DNA of 64,000 bases from SAR324 cluster bacterium (GTDB lineage Bacteria; SAR324; XYD2-FULL-50-16). The DNA is taken from assembly GCA_028282885.1 (NCBI GenBank), contig JANQGX010000012.1, positions 340,261-404,260 of the forward strand, written 5' to 3'. The notes under the pieces were generated by a model. That model was not told where the DNA came from, made no database searches, and saw only the letters and a program-made list of their open reading frames with translations. The position numbers were made by a program, and so were the translations under genes. Of this stretch, positions 1 to 9,289 are shown one piece after another. The stretch's first letter is position 1; each line of letters starts with the position of its first letter.

Positions 1-2
1 TG

Positions 3-971
3 AAACCGGACCTTATACTGCTGGATATTATGATGCCGGATATGGATGGTTATGAAACCTGCCGCAACCTGAAATCTAATCCGGCCACCGCATCTATCCC
101 AGTCATGTTCTTATCTGCACTCGGTGAAGAAGAAGACGAAACTTTTGGTTTTGAAGTGGGAGGAGTTGACTTCCTTTCCAAGCCAATCAAACCCTTGATT
201 TTGCAGGCCAGGGTTCATACACAACTGGAATTAAAAAAAAATCGGGACGATTTGCTTCGACAAAATGAGATCCTGCAGGAAAATGTAAAACTGAGAGAGG
301 ATATTGATAATATCACCCGTCACGATCTAAAGGCACCATTGATCGGGATGATCAACATTCCCAAACTCATCATGAAAAACAGTGGCCTCGAAGAAAAACA
401 GCAAATCTTGCTGAAAAGTATTACAAAATCAGCATACAGGATGCTGAACATGATAAACCTCTCGTTAGATCTTTATAAAATGGAGATAGGAGTTTTTGAA
501 TATTGTTCAATGCCGGTTAATTTAGCGCCGATTGTTTGGGATATTGTAGAAGAAAACAGAAGCCTGATACGGTTAAAAAACCTGACGATAAACACAGATT
601 TCGGAGACAATCCGGATAAAAATGATAATGCCCCCGCTGTGTCAGGTGATGAGTTGTTATTCTACTCAATGCTCTCCAATACCATTAAAAACGCTATTGA
701 GGCATCTCCGGATGATGAAATGATATCGATCCGTATTGAAATGGGAAACGATACAAAAATTCGTATTCGCAACCGGGGTGAAGTTCCCCTTGAAATTCGA
801 GACAGGTTTTTTGATAAGTATGTTACCAAGGGTAAGGACGGGGGCACCGGTCTTGGTACCTATTCTGCCGCTTTGATTGCAAAAACCATGGGTGGTTCCG
901 CGTGCCTAAACACTGCTGATTCTCTCGGAACTGAAGTTATCTTTACACTTCCAAACCGGCCTTACTCATAA
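3..971 (+). CDS. receiver-histidine kinase protein (5' end outside window)
   Basis: The open frame enters from the left edge, so the N-terminus is missing. The first visible residues (KPDLILLDIMMPDMDGYETC) are the middle of a response-regulator receiver domain with the phospho-acceptor Asp; the conserved Lys follows in FLSKPIKP. A short coiled coil then leads to a histidine-kinase dimerisation segment with the H box ITRHDLKAPL and an ATPase domain with N box (NTIKNAIEASP) and G box (GGTGLGTYSA). No transmembrane segment is visible, so a cytoplasmic kinase whose input is its own receiver is likely. Its partner is unknown; two other receiver proteins follow at 1194 and 2316. Family call is secure, signal is not known. 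Confidence 0.85.
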   Translation, partial: KPDLILLDIMMPDMDGYETCRNLKSNPATASIPVMFLSALGEEEDETFGFEVGGVDFLSKPIKPLILQARVHTQLELKKNRDDLLRQNEILQENVKLREDIDNITRHDLKAPLIGMINIPKLIMKNSGLEEKQQILLKSITKSAYRMLNMINLSLDLYKMEIGVFEYCSMPVNLAPIVWDIVEENRSLIRLKNLTINTDFGDNPDKNDNAPAVSGDELLFYSMLSNTIKNAIEASPDDEMISIRIEMGNDTKIRIRNRGEVPLEIRDRFFDKYVTKGKDGGTGLGTYSAALIAKTMGGSACLNTADSLGTEVIFTLPNRPYS

Positions 972-999
972 AAAACGGAAAGCTGATAATGGTGACGGT

Positions 1000-1050
1000 T
1001 CAAGATCGACTATAGTCGGGATGGGTAATCCCGCTTTAGCGGATCTTGTA
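1000..1050. other. intergenic hairpin between two signalling genes
   Basis: CAAGATC at 1001-1007 pairs with GATCTTG at 1042-1048, enclosing a smaller CGGGAT/ATCCCG hairpin. No T-run follows on either strand, so it is not a clear intrinsic terminator; it may still end or stabilise the upstream transcript. Confidence 0.3.
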
Positions 1051-1193
1051 AAGTCCCCGACTGCTTTGCTTAGAACCAATTTCTGTTTAATGAACTTTTA
1101 TCGGAGGTGGGTGTTTTTAACATCTTTCGACATCTACAAATGAAGGTGATTAAATACCGGAAACCTATGTTTAAATATGATACACGAAAAACC

Positions 1194-2210
1194 ATGAAAG
1201 AAAAAAAAGATACAATCCTGATTGTCGATGACGATGAGATGACGGTTCAGATACTCACCATGATTTTGGAAGATGAAGGATATGATGTTCTCACCTCTGA
1301 CAATGGTCATGATGCGATAAAAACCCTGGATCGAACCGATAAGACGATTAAGGTAATCCTGCTGGATCGACAAATGCCTGATGTTAAGGGGACTGCTGTA
1401 TCGCGTATGGTCAAGCAGAACGAATGTTTCAAGAATATTCAGATCATTATGCAGAGCGGTTTGAACACTGACCGGGATGTTGTCTCCGGAATGGATGCGG
1501 GGGCTGACAAGTATCTTCCAAAACCCTGGGAAAATGAAGTCGTTTTGGCCATGGTTAGATCCTGCATAGAAAACTTCGATCGTCTGCAGTCTATCACGGG
1601 AGAACTCAAGGAGTTGAAAAATAGGGTCAGTGTGCTAAATGAGTTTTTAACTATCCTGGAAGAGCAAACAACTGATTACAGCCCTTTTTCCCTGTTAAGT
1701 CGCTTGCGCGTCAATATGCGAGAATTGATGAAAATTCACGGAGATCCTGAAATCAGACTTTCCAAAGAGGGTGATCTCACCGGGGTTCACAAATCAGGAG
1801 GTAAACTGGTAATTTGCTATCCTCCTTTCGCTGTTGTACTCGATACCGTTACTTCAGAAGAACAGCAAGGCAACGTGATCCAGATGCTGAATATCATGTC
1901 GAAACATATCCAGGTCAAGACACAAGAGGCCGCTAATCAGCGGTTGCATCAACAGTTACAGTCTACTGTCGACACCGCCGGTCACAGCATACTAGGCTTG
2001 GTGAAGGAAATTGATGAAGCTGAAAATGAAATGTCCAAGGAACAGCTCCTCCAGAAAATGAAACTGAATATCCTGGATATTCTTGTGGCGGCAGGGAACA
2101 CACACCTCCAACCGGATCTGGAACGTCTAAAAACGGGAGTCATGGGAGGAGATATCGATGCCCGAGACCAGGAAAATATTGATGCCCTCTTAGCTGAATT
2201 CGGCTTATAA
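1194..2210 (+). CDS. response regulator with unidentified C-terminal output region
   Basis: Residues 1-125 are a receiver domain: acidic pocket (LIVDDDE), phospho-acceptor Asp in LLDRQMPD, and Lys in YLPKPWE. The remaining 210 residues contain a coiled-coil-like helix (ITGELKELKNRVSVLNEF) and a helical tail, and match no output domain that I recognise; no helix-turn-helix, GGDEF, EAL or ATPase motif is visible. Start is uncertain: the ATG at 1194 gives a normal receiver N-terminus, but in-frame ATGs at 1140 and 1167 and a GTG at 1107 also exist, and the only good Shine-Dalgarno (GGAGGTG, 1103-1109) lies too far upstream of all ATGs. It lies downstream of the receiver-kinase at 3-971 and could be part of the same pathway. 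Confidence 0.75.
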   Translation: MKEKKDTILIVDDDEMTVQILTMILEDEGYDVLTSDNGHDAIKTLDRTDKTIKVILLDRQMPDVKGTAVSRMVKQNECFKNIQIIMQSGLNTDRDVVSGMDAGADKYLPKPWENEVVLAMVRSCIENFDRLQSITGELKELKNRVSVLNEFLTILEEQTTDYSPFSLLSRLRVNMRELMKIHGDPEIRLSKEGDLTGVHKSGGKLVICYPPFAVVLDTVTSEEQQGNVIQMLNIMSKHIQVKTQEAANQRLHQQLQSTVDTAGHSILGLVKEIDEAENEMSKEQLLQKMKLNILDILVAAGNTHLQPDLERLKTGVMGGDIDARDQENIDALLAEFGL

Positions 2211-2315
2211 AGCATCGCCGAAGCATTAGTGTATGCTGGTTCTGCTATGGTTGTGTGTAGTTACCTTATACGCATACCCGGCCTAAACTGAAATCAAAAT
2301 TGTTTTTCACCGTAT

Positions 2316-3203
2316 TCAAAGTTGAATCGATGCCGTCACTTCATTACCAATCCCATGATACTTCAAGTGGTCAAATGATTGATGATTAGCCACTGCGATT
2401 CCTCTTCCATGGCTGTCGAACAAACGATCAGGATCAAAATCAAGATAAGGCGTCCAATCAAATCCTTTTCCTTCATCTCTGATAGAAATTGAGAGTTCCG
2501 CTTCGTTTTTTACAATTCGAACCAGCACTGACTTAGTTTGGTTTTCCGGAAGCGTTAATAGCCGGTTTATTTCCTCATCCAAAGTTCCTTTTGCCTTAAG
2601 CTCTCCTTTTCGATCATAGCTGATTCCAAGATTGCCATGCTCGACAGCATTGATCATCAACTCAACCAATCCAACCATTTGTTCTACGGGAGATGGGCAC
2701 GCTTTAGAAATCAGCACGGCAAGCTGTTTTGCTTCCTCGATCGTTCGAAATCGAAACTGCCCGGATTCTATCAATGCGAATGAACTCGTGGTTTTCCGGA
2801 TCTGTTCTTTCAATGCATTGGTGGTAATATGCTCCTCAATAGCTGCGTTTGCTATTGCCAGAAGTACCTCCGGTTCAACAGGTTTGTTAAGATAGTAATA
2901 AGCTCCCAAATGCAAACCTTTAATCACATCATCTTTGTTTTCACTGGCCGTGATGAACACAACCGGGATTTCCTTAGTTTCTTCGTAATTCTTCAGGCGT
3001 TTGCACACTTCAAATCCATCCATTTCCGGCATCATGATATCGAGCAGAATCAGATCCGGCTGGGTCTGTAAATTTGCAAGTTTTAAGGCACTCTCCCCAC
3101 TAGTGGCCGACTTGACAGTGTAATGATCCCGCAAGATGTTATTTATCACAGCGACATTTTCGGGTATGTCGTCAACTACCAATACGGATCTTTTCTTCTT
3201 CAT
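2316..3203 (-). CDS. response regulator with RsbW-type ATPase output
   Basis: Residues 5-120 form a receiver domain (VLVVDDIPEN, phospho-Asp in LLDIMMPEMDG, Lys in YLNKPVEP). Residues about 160-295 carry an anti-sigma/serine-kinase type GHKL ATPase: N box LVELMINAVEHGN, Mg/ATP loop RDEGKGFDW and G-box-like HGRGIAVANH. Proteins of this layout join phospho-signalling to RsbW/SpoIIAB-like kinase output, often controlling partner-switching anti-sigma pathways. No STAS anti-anti-sigma partner is encoded nearby, so the target is unknown. It converges with the upstream plus-strand regulator across a 105-bp gap. Start ATG at 3203 gives a normal receiver N-terminus. Confidence 0.85.
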   Translation of the reverse strand: MKKKRSVLVVDDIPENVAVINNILRDHYTVKSATSGESALKLANLQTQPDLILLDIMMPEMDGFEVCKRLKNYEETKEIPVVFITASENKDDVIKGLHLGAYYYLNKPVEPEVLLAIANAAIEEHITTNALKEQIRKTTSSFALIESGQFRFRTIEEAKQLAVLISKACPSPVEQMVGLVELMINAVEHGNLGISYDRKGELKAKGTLDEEINRLLTLPENQTKSVLVRIVKNEAELSISIRDEGKGFDWTPYLDFDPDRLFDSHGRGIAVANHQSFDHLKYHGIGNEVTASIQL

Positions 3204-3714
3204 CGCGTCGCCCTTTGCATATCTGAATAATAATGCTTTTTTTGGCTTTCAGATGTTATTGCCAGATTTCCTGTAAATGAAAAAAAGCGTCATTGAATAT
3301 TTGGCAGTTCCGGGGTTCCTATCACAACTGTCTGAAAATCGAAGCAGCGAATAACCCCTTGAGCTTTCTACAATCCATAACAGAAATCAATAGGTGATTA
3401 ATAATCCTTATATTCATTACGCTTTTTTTGACACAACGGCTTTTTTAAATGTTCACAATAACAGATGTCATCTCAAATGTCACAACTGAGCTCTTAACAT
3501 ACTCAGATTTAGTAACAACAAATAGACGAGTAACAATTTTTAGTCCTTTACAACAAACAGATAGAGGTTAAGGAACCATTCACGGTGGTGTTTCCTGGAA
3601 GTACCCAACAATCAAATGAAGTGGATAAGGGATAAAGCTCGCTGATCAATCCGATATGTCAACCCATAGAGGTAAGTTATGATCACCAATGTCATAATTC
3701 AGAAGGTCTTTAAT
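3204..3714. other. 511-bp intergenic region, no gene seen
   Basis: AT-rich stretch between two minus-strand genes. It should hold the promoter of the receiver-ATPase gene and the 3' end of the GntR transcript. I see a direct repeat of ATGTCA with related flanks (about 3465-3485) but no convincing reading frame, terminator or operator. Confidence 0.3.
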
Positions 3715-4449
3715 CTAATCCAAAGGTTGATTGATGTTCAGACCGGCGCGGCGGGAGGCGTTCCTGAGGTGGTTGAGGGCCGCCTGACGGGCCAGCTCGG
3801 GGGAACGTGAGGCGATACCATCCAGCATCATCTGATGTTCCTGATGCACTTTGGGAGCCAGACCGGGTGTCGTTTGGGTTCTGCGGCGTGCGCGTTTGAA
3901 TACATCCCACAAGCGATCATGTAAAAAGCTCTCAAACTCGATCAGTAGCGGATTGTAACTCGCAGCAGCGATGGATTTATGGAAAATGCGGTGAGGGACG
4001 GAACCGGCCTCCCCTTTCTTGATGGCTTCTGCCATTTCATCCATCAACCGATTCAATATGACCAAATCCTGCTCCTGATGGCGAATCGCCGCTAAAGCCG
4101 CAGACTCCACACCGATCATGACACGGATTTCATAGAAGAAATTGTAACTATAAGGATCGGATTTATCGATCCAATCCACCCGGAATACTCGCCTGTTTTC
4201 CCAAGATGCTACGGTGATGCCGCTCCCCTGCCTTGATTCCAACAATCCGTCATGTTTAAGCCGCGAGACAGCCTCTCGAATTACAGTGCGACTGACATCG
4301 TAAAGCTTGCACAATTCCGCCTCCGAGGGCAGCTTGTGACCTGGTTTCATCTCGCCGTCACGAATTTGAGCCTCCAGATTTTCGGCGATCTGTTGTGGCA
4401 AGGCCACATCGGAGGTTAGTTTAATTTTGCTTAGAATTGCTTCGCTCAT
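3715..4449 (-). CDS. GntR-family regulator, FadR/FCD subgroup
   Basis: N-terminal winged helix-turn-helix (about residues 15-85) with the typical GntR run PSEAELCKLYDVSRTVIREAV and a wing SRQGSGITVAS; the all-helical FCD ligand domain follows, with likely metal/ligand His residues in HRIFHKSIAAAS and HQEHQMML. FCD regulators usually bind carboxylic acids or amino acids and repress the adjoining catabolic operon. It is the last gene of the minus-strand operon running from the aminotransferase at 10459, about 290 bp after the PLP enzyme, so control of that TTT transporter operon is the likely role. A candidate FCD operator is at 10663-10677. Confidence 0.88.
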   Translation of the reverse strand: MSEAILSKIKLTSDVALPQQIAENLEAQIRDGEMKPGHKLPSEAELCKLYDVSRTVIREAVSRLKHDGLLESRQGSGITVASWENRRVFRVDWIDKSDPYSYNFFYEIRVMIGVESAALAAIRHQEQDLVILNRLMDEMAEAIKKGEAGSVPHRIFHKSIAAASYNPLLIEFESFLHDRLWDVFKRARRRTQTTPGLAPKVHQEHQMMLDGIASRSPELARQAALNHLRNASRRAGLNINQPLD

Positions 4450-4743
4450 GGGGTGCTTTGTTTTTTTTAAATGTCATTCGGTTGTTTGCAGAGGTTTGAG
4501 TTTATATGCCTTTGACCTTTTCATCAAGTACAGTGAGTGACAATGTTATTGGCGCATGGTTATCGCCTTGAAGGTTTTGTTTGAACACGGAGCCCTGTTT
4601 ACCGGGTTCATAAGTTAACACCACGGGATTTTATAAGGCCGGTTTAACTGCTGGTCGCCATCATGGAGTCGGGGATGGTTTCATGAAACGGCCCTGTTTG
4701 ATCTCCCCAACCTCAAGTGTCACATTTTTTATGAACTGAACCA

Positions 4744-6024
4744 TTAACCGGTTTCGCAAGTGGAGGGTGCGACAATCTCTGTCCGCTGTAACAGGTTATC
4801 GATATGCCGCTGTAAATCGGACAGTTGCGCGGGAATCAGATGCGGTGTGTCACGTTCTTCAATGGCGCCGAATGATGTGTTAAGTCCGTGTCCCGTAATG
4901 GTACAGACCACTTTGTTCAATCCCGTATCGATCTTCTGGCGTCCGATTTTGATTGCGGCCGTTACCGCCACTGCTCCTGCTGGTTCGACGAAAATCCCCT
5001 CTTTTGCACCTAACTGTTTCAGACAATCGACGACTTCCCGGTCGGATACGGAAATAAAAAATCCTCCCGAATCGCGTGCAGCCCGGATGGCGGCTTTGCC
5101 CCAGTAGGGATTGTTGTTCATCAAGGCGTCAGAGATAGAAGGTTTTTTTTGAATCGGCGTTACCTGATCGGTTCCTTTGTTAAACGCGGTGGTGATAGGG
5201 TCGCAAGCGGTGAATTGCGCGCCAATCAGTTTGGGTGACTTCGGGATGATCCCCATTTGATGCAACTCTTTGAAAGCGATGTCAGCAGCGACGATTCCCG
5301 CCGATCCGCCGCACGGAAAGATTACGGCATCCGGAATATCTCCGGACATCTGATCCACCAGTTCATAGGCGACCAGTCGTTTGGCCGTGATCCGGTATGG
5401 GCTTGAACCACCGCTTTCCAGCCAGGGGTATAAGGGTGCGATTTCATTACCCAGTTGGCTGGCGATCCTCATGTCCCCATCGATTCTCAAAACATGAGAA
5501 TCAAAGGCTTTCATTTTGGTTAGTTTTTGGGTGGCGGTATCTTTTTGAACAAACACAAACGACTTTAATCCGGCCCTGGCAGCGTAGGCAGCTACCGAAC
5601 TTGCATTATTGCCTGAGGATGAAACGCGCATGGCATCCAAACCGAATTCCAGGGCTTTAAGCGCACACAAGGCGGAACCCCGATCCTTCAACGAAAGCGA
5701 AGGTCCGATTTCCATCTTAAACCGCAAGTCGGTCATTCCAATTTCGGAGCCTATTACCCTGGAGGGCAACAAAGGCGTTTGTGATTCCCCCAGGGTAACC
5801 CGATCGATCAGTTCGGGTTTGGTGATAGGTAATAATTTTTGGTATTGCTCAAGCGAACAGCGGCCGTTGGCTGGTGGCCAATCCCGTGACAGGTATTCCT
5901 TTACCCTCGGCAGGTCATACCCCATTCGCAGAGGTGCTTCACAGCCGGGGCATTTGTGGAGCAGCTTGTTTTCCGGGTATTCAGATTGGCAATTATCACA
6001 GATCAATCCGGTTGCAAAGCTCAT
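4744..6024 (-). CDS. threonine-synthase-like PLP-dependent enzyme
   Basis: Fold-type II PLP enzyme of 426 residues. An N-terminal zinc-ribbon-like segment (CDNCQSEYPENKLLHKCPGC) precedes the catalytic domain; the Schiff-base Lys is in GPSLSLKDRGS, followed by SSSGNNASSVAAYAARAG and the glycine loop PCGGSAG that holds the PLP phosphate. The family includes threonine synthase, cysteate synthase and related beta-replacing or beta-eliminating enzymes. Genuine threonine synthase usually sits with homoserine genes; here the neighbours are a TTT transporter and an aminotransferase, so a catabolic lyase or dehydratase acting on an imported amino or hydroxy acid is an alternative. The sequence alone does not decide between these. 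Confidence 0.8.
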   Translation of the reverse strand: MSFATGLICDNCQSEYPENKLLHKCPGCEAPLRMGYDLPRVKEYLSRDWPPANGRCSLEQYQKLLPITKPELIDRVTLGESQTPLLPSRVIGSEIGMTDLRFKMEIGPSLSLKDRGSALCALKALEFGLDAMRVSSSGNNASSVAAYAARAGLKSFVFVQKDTATQKLTKMKAFDSHVLRIDGDMRIASQLGNEIAPLYPWLESGGSSPYRITAKRLVAYELVDQMSGDIPDAVIFPCGGSAGIVAADIAFKELHQMGIIPKSPKLIGAQFTACDPITTAFNKGTDQVTPIQKKPSISDALMNNNPYWGKAAIRAARDSGGFFISVSDREVVDCLKQLGAKEGIFVEPAGAVAVTAAIKIGRQKIDTGLNKVVCTITGHGLNTSFGAIEERDTPHLIPAQLSDLQRHIDNLLQRTEIVAPSTCETG

Positions 6025-6171
6025 ACAATCTCCTGTTGCTTTAATTCACGAGAATGATTTTTCTTGGGAAATGAGCCCGGATCTGACGCGAAATGCTTTC
6101 GTGCCACTTCGGTTATACGACTCATTTCAAAAAGATGCCTACTGGAATGGCATTTAACATTATCCTGCTCC

Positions 6172-6627
6172 CTATATTAGTAGCGCCTCGGGAAACCTGA
6201 CTTTCATCAAGACGACAAAAAACAGGTAAAACACGATGACCAGACCCGAGGCGAACAGAAAGTTAATCCGCAAGGAGGCCCGCCAGTCTTTTTTCGATAG
6301 AATCGTAGGTACCAACAGCGAACTCAGAAAGGCGCAGGTGAAAAAACCGATATAAAAAATCCCCACCACAAAGGAGACAAAGATCACCACAATCACCAAC
6401 CAGATCGGGAAAGAACCGTTTTCCCATAACTCAAAATGGCTGTCTTTTTTGACTTTTTTCAGTAAGGACTGTGCGAACAATACGCCGCAAGCGATAATGA
6501 TCAACCATAGTACAGCGCTGGGAAAAATTCTGCCTTCGACCGGGACCCCCTCTAATTGGCCAATCAGAAAGTAGCATCCAAGGGCAACAAAAACGGAGAG
6601 GTACTTGTCGGCAGTTTTAGTTTTCAT
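6172..6627 (-). CDS. TTT transporter small membrane subunit, TctB family
   Basis: 151 residues with four hydrophobic segments (about 8-24, 33-51, 75-100, 115-142), the size and topology of TctB, the small integral membrane subunit of tripartite tricarboxylate transporters. Its ATG lies inside the end of the tctA gene (overlap 6617-6627), so the two are translationally coupled. TctB sequences are poorly conserved; identity rests on position next to TctA and TctC as much as on sequence. Confidence 0.85.
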   Translation of the reverse strand: MKTKTADKYLSVFVALGCYFLIGQLEGVPVEGRIFPSAVLWLIIIACGVLFAQSLLKKVKKDSHFELWENGSFPIWLVIVVIFVSFVVGIFYIGFFTCAFLSSLLVPTILSKKDWRASLRINFLFASGLVIVFYLFFVVLMKVRFPEALLI

Positions 6628-8122
6628 TTGTTTTTTTCCCTTTTCGATGCTCCTGGTAGAAGGAGTAAATTAACGACGCGACGGTCAGGCAGATCAAAAC
6701 GATACTGGCGGGTCTTGAGAAAAAGTATGCAACCACACCGCCTTTGGCTTGTCCGATGAGCAGGCTTAATTTGAATCCTTCCTCTGTCATCTTTCCCAGG
6801 ATCAGGCCCAGGGCCATCGGGGCAACGCCAAAACCAAACTTGATCAGAAAGTAACCGACAATTCCAAACACCATCATATTGAAAACATCGATGGGTGCGG
6901 TACGAATGGCGTACGAACCGGCGATTGCCAGACAAATAATGGCGGCAATGATGAACTTTCTGGGTACCTGCAAGACCCTGACAAACATACGAACCAGCAC
7001 CGATCCGTATAATAAAATCAGCAGGTTCGCCACAAAAAGCCCAATCATATAGGTGAATACAATATTACCGTTCTGGGAAAACAGTTTGAAGCCCGGCTGC
7101 AGGCCGTGGACCATCAGGGCACCCAATAACACGGCTGCCGGTGGACTACCGGGAATGCCCAGGGTTAAAAGTGGTATTTGCGAACCACCCACCACAGAGT
7201 TATTACACGCTTCAGGAGCAATAACCCCCTCATAAATCCCGGTTCCGTATTCTTCGGGTTTTTTGGAGAAACGTTTGGCTTCGCTATAGGCAATAAAGGT
7301 GGCGATGTTACCACCCGCGCCTGGCATGATCCCGACTATTAATCCGACAACGCAGGATTGGATCAACACTTTCCACCGTTTCAGGATTTGAATGACAGTA
7401 CCAATAAAAACACCCTTTTTGGGATTGAATTGGGCGACCGAGCTCTGCCCTTTGCCACAAAGCAGAATTAGCGCCTGCGGAATGGCAAAAAGCCCGATCA
7501 GTGTGGGAATGATGTTGACGCCTCCCATTAGCTGCAATGTTCCGAAGGTGAATCGTGGCACGCCCGTCACCGGGTCCATGCCCACGCAACCCAGAATAAG
7601 TCCAAAAAAACCGCTGATGACACCCTTGATCACGTTTCCGGAGGAAAGACCGGAAATGATGGTCAAGGCGAAGATAGCCAGCCAGAATTCTTCCGGCGCT
7701 CCAAATTTCATGGATATTTTGGCCAAAGGCACCGACAGAAAAACCAGGGTGATCATACCAAAAAAGCCCCCCACGATGGAGACGATCAAGGCTGTGTTCA
7801 GTGCTTCCTGTGCCATGCCTTTTTTCGCCATTGGATGTCCGTCAAAGGTGGTGCACAACGCGGCGTTGGTTCCCGGTGTGTTAATCAGAATGGCGGGAAT
7901 TGAGCCTCCGTACTCGGAACCGCAATAGACCGCTCCCAGCATCAAGAGACCGGATGTAGGATCCAACCCGAAGGTGAAAGGTAACAGCAACGCTATACCC
8001 AGTGTTCCCGTCAAACCGGGAATAGCCCCCATAATTATGCCGAATATAGCGCCAAAAGACATCAATAGCAGCGTCATTGGGTTTATCAATTGTGAAAATA
8101 CAAAGCCCGGATCAAAACCCAT
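6617..8122 (-). CDS. TTT transporter large membrane subunit, TctA family
   Basis: About 501 residues with 10-12 hydrophobic segments. TctA signatures are plain: GAIPGLTGTLGIALLLPFTF near the N-terminus, YGGSIPAILINTPGT, and a second inverted copy GIMPGAGGNIATFIAYSEAKR and PLLTLGIPGSPPAAVLLGALMVHGLQPG. TctA forms the permease that moves a carboxylate handed over by TctC, usually with cations. Start: ATG 8122 has GGAGG five to nine bases upstream; an in-frame GTG at 8134 overlaps that site and is less likely. It lies downstream of the tctC gene across a 150-bp gap that can fold. Confidence 0.95.
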   Translation of the reverse strand: MGFDPGFVFSQLINPMTLLLMSFGAIFGIIMGAIPGLTGTLGIALLLPFTFGLDPTSGLLMLGAVYCGSEYGGSIPAILINTPGTNAALCTTFDGHPMAKKGMAQEALNTALIVSIVGGFFGMITLVFLSVPLAKISMKFGAPEEFWLAIFALTIISGLSSGNVIKGVISGFFGLILGCVGMDPVTGVPRFTFGTLQLMGGVNIIPTLIGLFAIPQALILLCGKGQSSVAQFNPKKGVFIGTVIQILKRWKVLIQSCVVGLIVGIMPGAGGNIATFIAYSEAKRFSKKPEEYGTGIYEGVIAPEACNNSVVGGSQIPLLTLGIPGSPPAAVLLGALMVHGLQPGFKLFSQNGNIVFTYMIGLFVANLLILLYGSVLVRMFVRVLQVPRKFIIAAIICLAIAGSYAIRTAPIDVFNMMVFGIVGYFLIKFGFGVAPMALGLILGKMTEEGFKLSLLIGQAKGGVVAYFFSRPASIVLICLTVASLIYSFYQEHRKGKKTNEN

Positions 8123-8181
8123 GTAAACCTCCACATTAACGCGTCAATTAATAAATAAAAACAGGGGCAAACCTGGTGTCA

Positions 8182-8253
8182 TGTCAAACTCCGTGCGTAT
8201 TGGCTGGCAGAACACGGTGACACGAAACGAGTTCATGCCACCAAGGTTTGACA
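8182..8253 (-). other. stem-loop region between tctC and tctA
   Basis: TGTCAAAC (8182-8189) is complementary to GTTTGACA (8246-8253), enclosing CCGTG (8191-8195) paired with CACGG (8213-8217). Such structures between a binding-protein gene and its permease gene often let the binding protein be made in excess by partial termination or 3'-end protection. No T-run is present, so RNA stabilisation fits better than termination. Confidence 0.4.
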
Positions 8254-8273
8254 AGTCCCGTTTTCTAGTTGCT

Positions 8274-9242
8274 TTATTTCGAAAACCCCAAGGATTTTAA
8301 CATTTTCGCAGCCCGATCCTGCTCATTTTTAATATAATCGGCGAACTGGGCTGAAGTCATAAAATCGGGCGACAATCCCACCTTGCGTTTGGCATTTTGG
8401 TATTCCTTGAGCTGAGCCATTTTGGCAAAAATGTCCTGCAGGTACTTAATCTTTTCGGCAGGTATGCCTTTTGGGGCGGCAATTCCTCGTCGTTTCATGA
8501 AAACCACGTTTACCCCTTGCTCTTTTAAGGTTTTAATATCGGGCGTCAGCTCGTATCGACCTTCGGTAGAGACGCCTAAAGATCGACCGCTTTCCATCCG
8601 TAAAAATGAATTGGCGGAGCCGAAATAGCAATCAACCTGCTTACCCATCAATGCCGCGATACTTTTACCACCGCCGGAATATGGGACTTGAGCGAATTTC
8701 GCACCGGTCTTGGCTTCAAAATCCATCAGGAACAGATGATCACCGGTGAACTTTCCTGAAGTGGCCGCAGTCACTGTTCCCGGATTCTTTTTCGCCTGGC
8801 GGATCAAATCATCAAGCGTCTTAAACTGACTGTCTTTATGAACCATCACCATACCGGGGTCAATCACCAGCCCTGCCACGGGGATCAAGTCCTCGGTCTG
8901 ATAACCGGGTTGCCCTTTTTTCCTGACAATAGGCTGTAAGGCGATATGCGGAAGGTCAATGCCGCCGATAAAATAGCCATCCGGTTTAGCGTTCGCCAGC
9001 TCGGTCCAGCCAAATTCGCCGCCAGCGCCCGGCTTGTAAATAATTGCCAGCGGCTGGGTCATAAAGTTCTTGGCGTACTTCTCCACGATACGATGGCTGA
9101 CATCACTCCCACCTCCCGGACCAAACGCGGTGAGTAGTGTAATGGCCCGATCCGGATAGTCCGCCAGAGTGGTATTGGACATCACCATCGTCAGTAATCC
9201 GACAAAAAACAGCTTAAATACAGTCTTACAATACGATTTCAT
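8274..9242 (-). CDS. TTT transporter periplasmic binding protein, TctC/BUG family
   Basis: 322 residues with a Sec signal peptide (basic MKSYCK start, hydrophobic core, likely cleavage after TLA-D). The TctC/BUG fold follows: AFGPGGGSDVSHRIVEKYA, YKPGAGGEFGWTELANAKPDGY (the two conserved loops that grip the carboxylate) and the C-terminal AAPKGIPAEKI. It captures a small organic anion in the periplasm for the TctAB permease encoded just downstream. Substrate cannot be read from sequence; the lack of the Asp typical of amino-acid-binding members was not tested. Confidence 0.93.
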   Translation of the reverse strand: MKSYCKTVFKLFFVGLLTMVMSNTTLADYPDRAITLLTAFGPGGGSDVSHRIVEKYAKNFMTQPLAIIYKPGAGGEFGWTELANAKPDGYFIGGIDLPHIALQPIVRKKGQPGYQTEDLIPVAGLVIDPGMVMVHKDSQFKTLDDLIRQAKKNPGTVTAATSGKFTGDHLFLMDFEAKTGAKFAQVPYSGGGKSIAALMGKQVDCYFGSANSFLRMESGRSLGVSTEGRYELTPDIKTLKEQGVNVVFMKRRGIAAPKGIPAEKIKYLQDIFAKMAQLKEYQNAKRKVGLSPDFMTSAQFADYIKNEQDRAAKMLKSLGFSK

Positions 9243-9289
9243 ATTATCCTCCTAGCTCAAATGTAGATTAAAAACAAAACAGCCCGAGT

